A DNA stretch of 64,000 bases, from assembly GCF_900169485.1 (NCBI RefSeq), contig NZ_LT821227.1, positions 682,001-746,000 on the forward strand. The letters run 5' to 3'. The stretch comes from Phoenicibacter congonensis (lineage in GTDB: Bacteria > Actinomycetota > Coriobacteriia > Coriobacteriales > Eggerthellaceae). Made by a program: the position numbers and the translations under genes. Positions within the stretch are counted from its first letter, which is position 1. Each line of letters begins with the position of its first letter. The notes below the pieces were generated by a model. That model ran no database searches, was not told the origin of the DNA, and worked only from the letters and a program-made list of their open reading frames with translations. This document shows, in pieces, positions 41,101 through 49,665 of this stretch.

Positions 41101-41997
41101 ATGACTGACATAGATGTTCAAGACACAGGAGACAGACAAGACATAAATCGTGCGCTTGCCCAAATGCTAAAAGGAGGTGTCATTATGGATGTGACTACTC
41201 CAGAGCAAGCACAGATTGCCGAGGAAGCTGGAGCATGCGCTGTTATGGCGCTTGAGCGCATTCCTGCTGACATTCGTGCTGCTGGCGGTGTTTCCAGAAT
41301 GAGCGACCCTAAAATGATTAAGGGAATCCAACAGGCTGTTTCAATTCCTGTTATGGCAAAATGCCGAATCGGTCATTTTGTTGAGGCTCAAATCCTAGAA
41401 GCCATCGACATCGATTTTATTGATGAGTCAGAAGTTTTGTCTCCTGCCGATGATGTTTATCACATCGATAAAACTAAGTTTTCTGCGCCTTTTGTTTGCG
41501 GCGCTCGCAATTTAGGCGAGGCTTTACGAAGAATCGCAGAAGGCGCTTCTATGATTCGCACGAAAGGTGAGCCTGGAACAGGCGATGTTGTGCAAGCGGT
41601 GACCCACATGCGTTCTATGCAAAGTGAAATCAGGCGCGTTTCTGGCATGGCAGAAGATGAGCTTTTTGAAGCTGCAAAACTCCTAGAAGTTCCTTATGCT
41701 CTTCTAAAGGAAGTTCATGAAATTGGCAAGTTGCCTGTTGTTAACTTCGCTGCTGGCGGTGTTGCAACTCCAGCAGATGCTGCATTGATGATGCAACTTG
41801 GTGCTGAGGGCGTTTTTGTTGGATCGGGCATTTTCAAAAGCGGCAACCCCAAGAAGCGTGCAGCAGCCATTGTTAAAGCAGTAGCAAACTTCACTGACGC
41901 AAAGCTAATAGCAGAGCTCTCGGAAGACCTTGGTGAAGCAATGGTTGGAATCAATGCTTCAGAGATTGAAATTCTCATGGCTGAACGTGGCAAATAA
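41101..41997 (+). CDS. pdxS: Pyridoxal 5'-phosphate synthase, lyase subunit
   Basis: Makes PLP from ribose 5-phosphate, glyceraldehyde 3-phosphate and ammonia supplied by PdxT. The TIM barrel has [20 protein letters not shown] near the N-terminus with the catalytic Asp-Lys environment, [17 protein letters not shown], and [19 protein letters not shown] for phosphate binding. Start ATG 41101 has AAAGG upstream; an earlier ATG at 41062 has no ribosome site. That gives 298 residues, the normal length. Confidence 0.97.
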   Translation: MTDIDVQDTGDRQDINRALAQMLKGGVIMDVTTPEQAQIAEEAGACAVMALERIPADIRAAGGVSRMSDPKMIKGIQQAVSIPVMAKCRIGHFVEAQILEAIDIDFIDESEVLSPADDVYHIDKTKFSAPFVCGARNLGEALRRIAEGASMIRTKGEPGTGDVVQAVTHMRSMQSEIRRVSGMAEDELFEAAKLLEVPYALLKEVHEIGKLPVVNFAAGGVATPADAALMMQLGAEGVFVGSGIFKSGNPKKRAAAIVKAVANFTDAKLIAELSEDLGEAMVGINASEIEILMAERGK

Positions 41998-42016
41998 TCA
42001 CTAAATCGTTATTTCA

Positions 42017-42050
42017 GGGTCCAATCTCCTATTCCCTGGTTGGACCCTTT
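42017..42050 (+). terminator. Terminator-like hairpin between pdxS and pdxT
   Basis: GGGTCCAA (42017-42024) pairs with TTGGACCC (42040-42047), followed by TTTATTAATTT. It may lower pdxT expression relative to pdxS. Confidence 0.6.
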
Positions 42051-42074
42051 ATTAATTTGTTTGATTGAAAGTTG

Positions 42075-42845
42075 ATGACTATGAATTCGCTAACAATTGG
42101 AGTTCTCGCTGTTCAAGGTGCTTTTATTGAGCATGAAAAGATTATGGATGCACTCGGTGCAAAGTGCGTTGAATTGCGCCAGGCCAGCGATGTTTCCCAA
42201 TCGCTTGATGGAATTATTTTGCCAGGGGGCGAATCTAGTGTTCAAGGCAAACTTTTGCGTGAGCTTGGAATGTTTGAGAATCTAAAGGCTTTAATCCAGA
42301 AAGACATCCCTGTTCTTGCAACTTGCGCAGGCATGATTCTGTTGGCCACATCGGTTACTCAAGGGATTGGGTCTGGTGATAATTCTTTAACGCAAGCAAA
42401 TGATGAAGAACCGTTATATTCAAATAAATCATCACTCGCGCCTCATCTTTCCCAAGGCTTTTCTTCGACCCAGTTTGGAGGAAGCAATATGGCACACCAA
42501 GATTTCGCGTCTGTCAATAAAGAGAGTTCTCAATCAAACGTTTCAGCCCCGCCATATTTTGCAACTTTCCCAATGAGAGTGAGAAGAAACGCTTTTGGAC
42601 GACAGCTTGGCAGCTTTTCTGCTAATGAAAACTATGGCCAACTTGGCGAATATCCCATGGTTTTTATTCGAGGTCCAATCGTTGAAAAAATTGGCAAAGA
42701 TGCAAGAACGCTTGCCACTTCAAAAGGCAACATTGTTGCAGCGCAATATAAAAACCAAACATGTCTCGCATTTCACCCCGAGCTCACTCGCGACACCCGC
42801 ATACATGAGCAATTCTTTGATTTAACCAAAGAAGTCAGAGGCTAG
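42075..42845 (+). CDS. pdxT: Pyridoxal 5'-phosphate synthase, glutaminase subunit, with insertion
   Basis: Hydrolyses glutamine and channels ammonia to PdxS. Class I-like triad: LPGGESSVQG near residue 50, the nucleophile in ATCAGM near 84, and His-Glu in AFHPELT near the end. IGVLAVQGAFIEH and RRNAFGRQLGSF are family motifs. It is about 256 residues against the usual 190-200. Between LLATSV and RRNAFGRQ there is an extra stretch of roughly 55-60 residues (about 100-160), rich in Ser, Asn and Gln. Start is ATG 42075 or 42081. Confidence 0.93.
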   Translation: MTMNSLTIGVLAVQGAFIEHEKIMDALGAKCVELRQASDVSQSLDGIILPGGESSVQGKLLRELGMFENLKALIQKDIPVLATCAGMILLATSVTQGIGSGDNSLTQANDEEPLYSNKSSLAPHLSQGFSSTQFGGSNMAHQDFASVNKESSQSNVSAPPYFATFPMRVRRNAFGRQLGSFSANENYGQLGEYPMVFIRGPIVEKIGKDARTLATSKGNIVAAQYKNQTCLAFHPELTRDTRIHEQFFDLTKEVRG

Positions 42846-42883
42846 TTAAACTTATTTTTGAAGAAAGGTGAGCTTTTCTTAAG

Positions 42884-44281
42884 TTAGTGTGCGTTAACAG
42901 CTGCTCTGTCTTCTGCTAGTTTTTCTTCTGCAAGTTTTAGTTGTTCTTTAACTGCGCTAGTTGACGTTCCGCCATATGTTGTTCTTGCGTCAACTATTGC
43001 ACGCAGGTCTAGCTGCTCTTTAATGTCTTCTTCAAACAAGTCAGACTGCTCTTTGAAATCTTCAAGTGTGAGTTCATCTAAATTGCAATTCTCTTTTTCG
43101 CACTTAAGAACAAGTTGCCCAACAATTTCATGCGCCTTTCTAAACGGAAGTCCTTTTTTGGCAAGATAGTCAGCAACATCGGTAGCTGCCAGATGTCCCT
43201 TCATTGCTTGTTTTAGCATGTTGTCAGGGTGAATTTGCATTGTTGAAATCATTCCAGTGGCGCAAGTGTAGCAATCTTCAAGGGTTTTTGCCGCATCAAT
43301 TGCACCTTCTTTGTCTTCTTGAAGGTCTTTGTTGTAGGCCAAAGGAAGAGATTTTAGTGTGACCATTAGCGCCACAAGATCGCCGACAACCCTTCCTGAT
43401 TTTCCTCTGATTAGCTCTGCGAAATCGGGGTTTTTCTTTTGTGGCATTATTGATGAGCCTGTTGAAAATGCGTCTGACAAAGTGACAAATTGGAATTCTG
43501 ATGATGACCAAAGAACAATCTCTTCACAAAGTCGCGTGAGATGCAGGCAAGACACGCCACAAGCGTAAATTAAATCAAGCAAGAAGTCGCGGTCGCTAAC
43601 AGCATCGAGTGAATTTGGAATCACTTTTGCAAACCCGAGGCTCTTTGTTGTTTCTTCTCTGTCTAGTGGATAGGTCGTTCCAGCAAGTGCGGCGCTTCCC
43701 AAAGGGTTAGCGTCAGCTGCTTTAAACGCAAGTTTAAGTCTGTCGAAATCGCGCGCCAGCATCCATGTGTAGGCAAGCATGTGGTGAGAAAAAAGCACTG
43801 GTTGGGCATGTTGTAAATGAGTGTAGCCAGGCAAAATTACGTCAAAATTTGCCTTTGCTTGTGAAACAAGAGCTTCCCGAAGACCTATGTTTGCCTTCAT
43901 GAGCTCTAAAGCTCTTCTTTTTGCAAATAGCCTGGTGTCAGTTGCAACTTGATCATTTCTGCTGCGGCCAGTGTGAAGTCTTGCGCCCGCATCACCAATC
44001 ATTTCAGTGAGTTTGCTCTCGATGGACATGTGAATGTCTTCGTTGTTAATGTCGAATTCAAAACTTCCATTGTCAATTTGTTCTTCGATGGAAGTCAATC
44101 CGTCACAAATCTTGTTCGCATCTTCGCTAGAAATAACACCACAATCAGCAAGCATTTTTGCGTGAGCTTTTGAACCTGCTATGTCTTCTCTATAAAGAGC
44201 TTTGTCTACGGGCAATGATGCTCCAAACCTCTGCGTAAATTCACTCACATTTTCTTCAAATCTTCCAGACCAAAGAGCCAT
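42884..44281 (-). CDS. argH: Argininosuccinate lyase
   Basis: Last step of arginine synthesis: argininosuccinate to arginine and fumarate. The 465 residues include MALWSGRFEENVSEFTQRF, HTGRSRNDQVATDTRLFAK, GYTHLQHAQPVLFSHH, and the lyase signature GSSIMPQKKNPDFAELIRGK with the catalytic Ser. ATG follows AGGTGAT. It converges with pdxT and is not linked to argG, which lies 1.4 kb away beyond two other genes. Confidence 0.97.
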   Translation of the reverse strand: MALWSGRFEENVSEFTQRFGASLPVDKALYREDIAGSKAHAKMLADCGVISSEDANKICDGLTSIEEQIDNGSFEFDINNEDIHMSIESKLTEMIGDAGARLHTGRSRNDQVATDTRLFAKRRALELMKANIGLREALVSQAKANFDVILPGYTHLQHAQPVLFSHHMLAYTWMLARDFDRLKLAFKAADANPLGSAALAGTTYPLDREETTKSLGFAKVIPNSLDAVSDRDFLLDLIYACGVSCLHLTRLCEEIVLWSSSEFQFVTLSDAFSTGSSIMPQKKNPDFAELIRGKSGRVVGDLVALMVTLKSLPLAYNKDLQEDKEGAIDAAKTLEDCYTCATGMISTMQIHPDNMLKQAMKGHLAATDVADYLAKKGLPFRKAHEIVGQLVLKCEKENCNLDELTLEDFKEQSDLFEEDIKEQLDLRAIVDARTTYGGTSTSAVKEQLKLAEEKLAEDRAAVNAH

Positions 44282-44360
44282 TTCATCACCTGTTTTCTAG
44301 TCATTTTTAACTCGCTAAATTATTGCACAACTAATTACTTCGTGAATTCTTTAGAAACTC

Positions 44361-44489
44361 TCAATCAATTGTTCAGATGATTGAAAACTGTTTACTAAAA
44401 CAGTTTAATTAGATGACGTGAAAGGTCTTTTCCCATCTCATCTAATCAGGGCATTTTATTAATTTGCATTTACAGGCTAAGTTTAGCCT
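44361..44489. promoter_or_regulatory. Palindrome-rich control region between argH and marR
   Basis: Four inverted repeats in 130 bases: TCAATCA/TGATTGA (44361-44384), AAACTGTTT-N4-AAACAGTTT (44385-44406), ATTAGATGA/TCATCTAAT (44408-44446, loop 21), and AGGCTAA-GT-TTAGCCT (44474-44489). Any of these could be an operator; the second has the size and symmetry of a MarR site and may be autoregulatory. The rest of the 326-base gap is AT-rich. Confidence 0.6.
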
Positions 44490-44607
44490 CTTAACAAATT
44501 AATATTATGAATTAAAAGAACTTCTATATGTTAATAATGTGCAAGCATTAGCTTGTTTTGATTTAATTCGGTTTGTTTATTTCTTCTAAAAGTTCGGGGA
44601 AGGTTTC

Positions 44608-45069
44608 ATGTTGCATAGAGCCTTTGATGAGGTGTATACAAAATTTAAACTTCATTTTTATCAGGAGATTTTTGCTCACTTCCAGAACAGAGAGGCAAGC
44701 CTCACTACAGTTGAAACGTTCTGTGTGGAGAGCATCATGGCGCTAGGAAGTCCTACTGTAAATGAGTTTGCCACATTCATGAGAATTTCGCCCCCCAATG
44801 CAGCATATAAAGTAAACAGTCTCGTAAAAAAAGGCTACATCACAAAAATCCAGTCACCAACTGACCGCCGTGAATATCATCTTGAAGTCACTCAAAAATA
44901 TATTGACTACTACAACATTTCTTCGAGTTATATGTCGGAGGTTATGGACCGAATTGAAAAGAGATTTTCTCCTGAAGATTGCAAAAAATTAGAAGAGATT
45001 CTAACTGTTATGAGCCATGAACTAATGCCTGAAGTTACTCTTCCTGATAAGCCTGAAATTGCAGAATAG
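44608..45069 (+). CDS. MarR-family transcriptional regulator
   Basis: A 153-residue winged-helix regulator. The DNA-binding core is TVNEFATFMRISPPNAAYKVNSLVKKGYI with the wing in SPTDRREYHLEVT, near residues 50-95; dimer helices lie at both ends. ATG follows GGGGAAGG. It is followed after 13 bases by a phosphopantetheinyl transferase, so the pair may control fatty-acid or other carrier-protein metabolism, as FabT-type MarR proteins do. The ligand is unknown. Confidence 0.9.
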   Translation: MLHRAFDEVYTKFKLHFYQEIFAHFQNREASLTTVETFCVESIMALGSPTVNEFATFMRISPPNAAYKVNSLVKKGYITKIQSPTDRREYHLEVTQKYIDYYNISSSYMSEVMDRIEKRFSPEDCKKLEEILTVMSHELMPEVTLPDKPEIAE

Positions 45070-45082
45070 TTGACATCATCCT

Positions 45083-45571
45083 TTGGTTTATTCATTTTCA
45101 GAAATTGACGCATATGATTTGCTTGCATGCATGTTGCGCGATGATTGTGGCATTTTAGAATTGCCTGAAATTGCAAAAAGAGAAGATGGAAAGCCATTTT
45201 TTCTCAAGCATCCAGAAATCGAGTTTAATGTCAGCCGCTCTAACGGTTGTTCACTATGTGCGCTGTCTAATGCCCCAATCGGTGTCGATGTCGAACTCAT
45301 AAAGCCTCGAAGTGAAGGCCTCCCAAAGCATGTTTTTAACGATTGCGAATTGGAATGGTTTTGTTCGCGAGGAAGCAAGTGGGAAGATTTCTATTCTTTA
45401 TGGACGCTAAAAGAGGCAAAAGTGAAGTGCACTGGCATTGGATTGAGAATTCCTGCCCGTGATATTACGGTCCCATTGATTGACAGCGGAGATGATGCCA
45501 GTTTTGAAGGGTTTCATTTTATTGCGCTTTCTGTGGGCAATTTTAAAGGTGCAATTTGCGAGCTTAATTAA
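45083..45571 (+). CDS. 4'-Phosphopantetheinyl transferase (Sfp-like)
   Basis: Transfers phosphopantetheine from CoA to a carrier protein. VDVELIKPRSEG is the Mg-binding motif near residue 72 and FYSLWTLKEAKVKCTGIGL near residue 102 is the catalytic W-x-x-KEA motif. At 162 residues it is short for an Sfp-type enzyme (220-230), missing part of the N-terminal half. The TTG start at 45083 is the most likely. A role in making holo-ACP is plausible but acpS could exist elsewhere. Confidence 0.82.
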   Translation: MVYSFSEIDAYDLLACMLRDDCGILELPEIAKREDGKPFFLKHPEIEFNVSRSNGCSLCALSNAPIGVDVELIKPRSEGLPKHVFNDCELEWFCSRGSKWEDFYSLWTLKEAKVKCTGIGLRIPARDITVPLIDSGDDASFEGFHFIALSVGNFKGAICELN

Positions 45572-45604
45572 TTTATTTAAATAATTAAAAGTTTAATTAA
45601 AAAG

Positions 45605-45640
45605 GAGCCTTAAGTAAAACTTAAGGCTCTTATTGTTTTT
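45605..45640 (+). terminator. Strong intrinsic terminator
   Basis: GAGCCTTAAG (45605-45614) pairs perfectly with CTTAAGGCTC (45620-45629), followed by TTATTGTTTTT; A-rich sequence lies on the other side, so it can serve both the PPTase gene and the converging argG. Confidence 0.9.
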
Positions 45641-45697
45641 CGCTTTTCGTCTTGCTTTTTAACTAAGCCCTCTTTCAGTGGGCCATAGACTAAATGA

Positions 45698-46915
45698 CTA
45701 TTCGCAAAGTCCATTCTTGTGGCGATTTTCTGACCAGGTCACAAGTTGTAAGCTGTAAAGGTCAATAAATCCTTTTGAGAGTTTCTGGTCGAATCTGTCT
45801 TCGTCGCCATATGTCGCTAATGAATAGTTATAAAGGCTAAAGTCACTCTTTGTGCCGACTACAGTGCAGCTTCCTTTGTAGAATTTAAGGCGAACAGTGC
45901 CAGTTACGCAAGTTTGTGTGTTTGCGATGAATGCGTCGATTGCGTTTTTGACAGGTGAGTACCATCTTCCGTCATAAACTTGAGTCGCCCATTCTTGCTC
46001 GAGTGAGTGCTTTAACTTTAGAACATCGCGCTCAAGGCAGAGGTTTTCAAGTGCTTTGTGAGCAGTGATGAGAGACATTGAGCCTGGGCACTCATAACAC
46101 TCGCGGCTCTTCATTCCCACCAAACGATCTTCTGTGATGTCGAGTCTGCCATATCCATTTGTTCCAGCTATCTCGTTCATTTTATAAACTGCTTCGGCAA
46201 CGCTCACGTCTTCGTCGTTAATCTTTACAGGAACACCCTTCTCAAAGCTGATTTCAACATATGTTGGTGTGTCAGGAGCGTCTTCTGGGTTAATTGTTAT
46301 TGTATAGATGTCTGTTGGTGGTTCGTTCCATGGGTCTTCCAAAACGCCACATTCAATTGCACGGCCCCACATATTGTCGTCGATTGAGTAGGGAGTCTCT
46401 TTTGTTGTTGGAACTTCTACGCCGTGTTCAGCTGCCCAGTCCATCTCTTGATCACGAGTCTTTAGTTCCCACTCTCTAACGGGAGCTATGATTTTTAGAT
46501 TTGGGTCAAGCACTTTAATTGCTGTTTCAAAACGAACTTGATCGTTCCCTTTTCCTGTGCAACCGTGTGCAATTGTTGTTGCGCCAACTTCGTGTGCAAC
46601 GTCAACTAAATATTTTGAAATCAAAGGACGTGACAGTGCGCTCAACAATGGATATTTGTTCTCATACAAAGAGTTTGCTGCAAGCGCCTTTGTCAAAATG
46701 CTGTCTGCATATTCATCACGCATGTCAATGACACGAGCATCAACTGCACCTGTGTCAAGTGCACGTTGACGAATTGCCTCAAGTCCTTCGTGTTCTTGTC
46801 CAACTTCTCCAACTACAGCCACCACATCAAGGTCTTTTTCATCCTGCAACCATTTGATGCAAACGCTTGTGTCTAAACCACCTGAATATGCCAAAACTGC
46901 TTTTTCTTTTGCCAT
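45698..46915 (-). CDS. argG: Argininosuccinate synthase
   Basis: Joins citrulline and aspartate with ATP. The 405 residues start MAKEKAVLAYSGGLDTSVC, the PP-loop ATP site, and contain HGCTGKGNDQVRFE, APVREWELKTRDQEM and YEISFEKG-type stretches. The ATG follows GGTGGTAG. A hairpin GCGCTTT-GAAG-AAAGCGC at 47051-47068 lies in the 274-base gap upstream, which holds no gene. No clear ArgR box was found. Confidence 0.97.
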   Translation of the reverse strand: MAKEKAVLAYSGGLDTSVCIKWLQDEKDLDVVAVVGEVGQEHEGLEAIRQRALDTGAVDARVIDMRDEYADSILTKALAANSLYENKYPLLSALSRPLISKYLVDVAHEVGATTIAHGCTGKGNDQVRFETAIKVLDPNLKIIAPVREWELKTRDQEMDWAAEHGVEVPTTKETPYSIDDNMWGRAIECGVLEDPWNEPPTDIYTITINPEDAPDTPTYVEISFEKGVPVKINDEDVSVAEAVYKMNEIAGTNGYGRLDITEDRLVGMKSRECYECPGSMSLITAHKALENLCLERDVLKLKHSLEQEWATQVYDGRWYSPVKNAIDAFIANTQTCVTGTVRLKFYKGSCTVVGTKSDFSLYNYSLATYGDEDRFDQKLSKGFIDLYSLQLVTWSENRHKNGLCE

Positions 46916-47189
46916 TTTCTACCACCTTTAGAACTAATGAATTTGAATAATTTAAACGAATAGTGAGCTAATGCACTAATCCGAAAGTTAGTAATTTAAT
47001 CTTCTCTCTTACCTCCATCGTCGTCGAAACTGTTCGTTGCATGAAGTTTTGCGCTTTGAAGAAAGCGCGCAACACAACGCAAATTTAGTCATCTTAACTT
47101 GATTCCTTTTATTAAAAGTGAATAATACGAGAACTCAAACTAGCACACTTGCATTAAGAATTTTTTGCTTGAGTGCGCTTGCGTGAAAT

Positions 47190-48563
47190 CTATCGTCGTC
47201 GTTCGAGTTCGACGTATTCTTGAGTGCCGCCGACATATTTGTAGGCAGGACGCATGATTCTGTTGGAGAATTGAATCTCTTCGAGGCGGTGTGCACACCA
47301 TCCAGATACTCTGCTGATTGCAAAAATTGGTGTGTAGAGCTCTTCTGAAATTCCTAAAATCCTGTAAACAAGACCGCTGTAGAGGTCGAGGTTTGCGCAC
47401 ATGTTTTTCTTGTGCCCTTTGATTTCGGCAAAAACTTCTGGTGTCAACTTCTCGATTTGGCAAAGAGCGATGTATTCGCGCTCAAGACCTTTTTCAATAG
47501 CGAGCTTCTCACAGTTTTTCTTTAAGATTTGTGCGCGTGGGTCGCTCAAGGTGTAAATTGCATGTCCCATTCCATAAATGAGCCCTGTGCCATCACCTGC
47601 TTCTTTGAGCATTATTTTTTTGAGAAACGCCTTCATCTCGTTGTCATCTTCAACATTTTTGACGTTGTCCAAAATTAAGTCTAGCTGGTGAATAACTTGC
47701 AAATTTGCACCGCCGTGCTTAGGTCCTTTAAGCGAAAGAATTGCTGCTGCGATTGCAGAGTAGGTGTCGCTTCCAGCAGATGAAACAACTCTTGTGGTGA
47801 AAGATGAGTTGTTGCCGCCACCGTGGTCAGCTTGAACAACCATGCAAAGGTCGAGAAGCTTTGCTTCTTCATGAGTGTATTTTTGGTCTGGTCGATATGT
47901 CGCTAAAATGTGCTCAGCAGTCGATAGCCCTGGTTTTGGATAATGAAAATATTGCGACTCATGTTTGTAAACATGAAGCATGGTTTGGTATGAATAAATC
48001 ATGAAGGTTGGCATTTCGGCAATGAGGTTGATTGACTGCTTGATTATGTTGTCAAGTGAATTGTCCTCTGCATTTTCATCATAGGAATACATCGCTAGAA
48101 CGCTGCGCGCAATTTTGTTCATGATGTTTGGAGATGGTGCTGCCATAATCTGAGTAACAGCAAAGCCATCAGGCAATTCACGATGCTCTTCAATCAGCAT
48201 CTTAAAGCGATCGAGTTGTGCTTTATTTGGAAGGCTTCCCATGAGAAGAAGCCAAACAATTTCTTCAAAAAGAAAACGGTCGTTCTCCGTTGCTTCCTGA
48301 ATGATTTCCTCAAGGTCAATTCCGCGATATAAAAGCTTACCGGGAGTTGGCTGTGGCTCTCCATTTTCGCCTCGTTTGTAGCCAATAACGTCGCAAATGT
48401 TTGTGAGTCCTGCTAAAACACCTGTGCCATCGGCATTTCTCAAACCGCGTTTTACATCGAGTTTTTCAGCAAGCGAAGGGTCGATGTAGTTATGCTCAAA
48501 ATATTCGTCATGCAGACGTTTTAGTTGATCAGATGTTATGTCTTGAATGTCTGGATAGAGCAT
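47190..48563 (-). CDS. gltA: Citrate synthase
   Basis: Condenses oxaloacetate and acetyl-CoA. The 457-residue protein has LLYRGIDLEEIIQ, VQADHGGGNNSSFTTRVVSS with the catalytic His, SLKGPKHGGAN, GMGHAIYTLSDPRA with the second His, and a C-terminal Asp/Arg region SRVSGWCAHRLEEI. A 60-residue N-terminal extension is seen relative to short bacterial forms. ATG follows AAAGGTAAAG. It is divergent from the isocitrate dehydrogenase gene 105 bases away, so a shared promoter region is likely. Confidence 0.94.
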   Translation of the reverse strand: MLYPDIQDITSDQLKRLHDEYFEHNYIDPSLAEKLDVKRGLRNADGTGVLAGLTNICDVIGYKRGENGEPQPTPGKLLYRGIDLEEIIQEATENDRFLFEEIVWLLLMGSLPNKAQLDRFKMLIEEHRELPDGFAVTQIMAAPSPNIMNKIARSVLAMYSYDENAEDNSLDNIIKQSINLIAEMPTFMIYSYQTMLHVYKHESQYFHYPKPGLSTAEHILATYRPDQKYTHEEAKLLDLCMVVQADHGGGNNSSFTTRVVSSAGSDTYSAIAAAILSLKGPKHGGANLQVIHQLDLILDNVKNVEDDNEMKAFLKKIMLKEAGDGTGLIYGMGHAIYTLSDPRAQILKKNCEKLAIEKGLEREYIALCQIEKLTPEVFAEIKGHKKNMCANLDLYSGLVYRILGISEELYTPIFAISRVSGWCAHRLEEIQFSNRIMRPAYKYVGGTQEYVELERRR

Positions 48564-48668
48564 ATCTTTACCTTTTTCGTTTCTCTAATTGTATGTAAAT
48601 AGTTGGCAAATCGCTTTTAGAAATGAAATAATGAAATGACAATTTTACTATTTTTGTTAGGAGACCAC

Positions 48669-49661
48669 ATGAAAGCTGTTTTGATTCCTGGTGATGGAAT
48701 TGGTGTTGAAATTTCTGAAAGCGTCAAACAAGTTGGCAATGCGCTGTGTTGTGACGTTGAATGGGAAGAATATGAAGCAGGTGCAGAGTATTATGAAAAA
48801 ACTGGAAAACTCATGCAAGATGGGCTTCTTGATCGCGTTGCAGAGCTGGGATGTGCCCTAAAAGGCCCAACAGCCACACCAATCGGATCAGGTTTTCGTT
48901 CCATTAATGTGCAGCTTCGTCAACATTTCAAAACATTTTCAAATCTTCGCCCTGTTCATTCTTTGGAGGGAGTTAAAACACGTTTCGACAATGTTGACAT
49001 CATCATTGTGCGTGAGAACACAGAAGATCTCTACAAAGGCATTGAGTATATGTATGATGCCGACACTGCGCATGGAATAAAGCTCATCACTCGTGCTGCT
49101 AGCGAAAAAATTGCTCGCTTTGCTTTTGATTATGCAAAGAAGCAGGGCAGAAAAAAGGTCACTTGCGTGCATAAAGCAAACATCATGAAGCTAACAGATG
49201 GCATGTTTTTGCAAACGTTTGAAGAAGTTGCAAAAGATTACCCTGAAATCGATTCAGATAGTGTGATTGTTGATGCTCTTTGCATGAAACTTGTGACAGA
49301 CCCAACTCAGTTTGATGTTTTAGTTGCGCCAAACCTCTATGGCGACATCATTTCAGACCTTTGTGCTGGTCTTGTCGGCGGTCTTGGATTTGCTCCAAGC
49401 GCTAATATTGGCGATGACGTTGTGATTTATGAGGCTGTTCATGGATCTGCTCCTGACATCGCAGGCCAGGGAATTTCTAATCCAACATCGCTTTTGCTTT
49501 CGTTTGCAATGATGCTAAAAGACAACGGAATGCAAGACAAAGCTTCAAAGCTTGAACAGGCAATTTTTGATGTTGTCAAGGAAGGCAAAAAGACGACTGG
49601 CGACATTGGAGGTTCAGCAAAAACTGTTGAATTTACCCAAGCTATCATCGAGAGGTTTTAA
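48669..49661 (+). CDS. Isocitrate dehydrogenase (NAD-type)
   Basis: Oxidises isocitrate to 2-oxoglutarate. Isocitrate/isopropylmalate dehydrogenase family: KAVLIPGDGIGVEISE at the start, LKGPTATPIGSGFRSINVQLR, RENTEDLYKGIEY, and YEAVHGSAPDIAGQGISNPTS. The 330 residues match the short, homo-isocitrate-like NAD enzymes. ATG 48669 follows TAGGAGAC. It is just upstream of the aconitase (4-base gap), and divergent from citrate synthase, so the three make 2-oxoglutarate together. Related decarboxylating dehydrogenases such as homoisocitrate dehydrogenase are possible. Confidence 0.88.
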   Translation: MKAVLIPGDGIGVEISESVKQVGNALCCDVEWEEYEAGAEYYEKTGKLMQDGLLDRVAELGCALKGPTATPIGSGFRSINVQLRQHFKTFSNLRPVHSLEGVKTRFDNVDIIIVRENTEDLYKGIEYMYDADTAHGIKLITRAASEKIARFAFDYAKKQGRKKVTCVHKANIMKLTDGMFLQTFEEVAKDYPEIDSDSVIVDALCMKLVTDPTQFDVLVAPNLYGDIISDLCAGLVGGLGFAPSANIGDDVVIYEAVHGSAPDIAGQGISNPTSLLLSFAMMLKDNGMQDKASKLEQAIFDVVKEGKKTTGDIGGSAKTVEFTQAIIERF

Positions 49662-49665
49662 TTTT

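Noticed and set aside
46916-47189. ArgR box upstream of argG
   Set aside because: Only weak matches (GTGAATAATACG, TTGCATTAAGAAT) without the paired symmetric half-sites.
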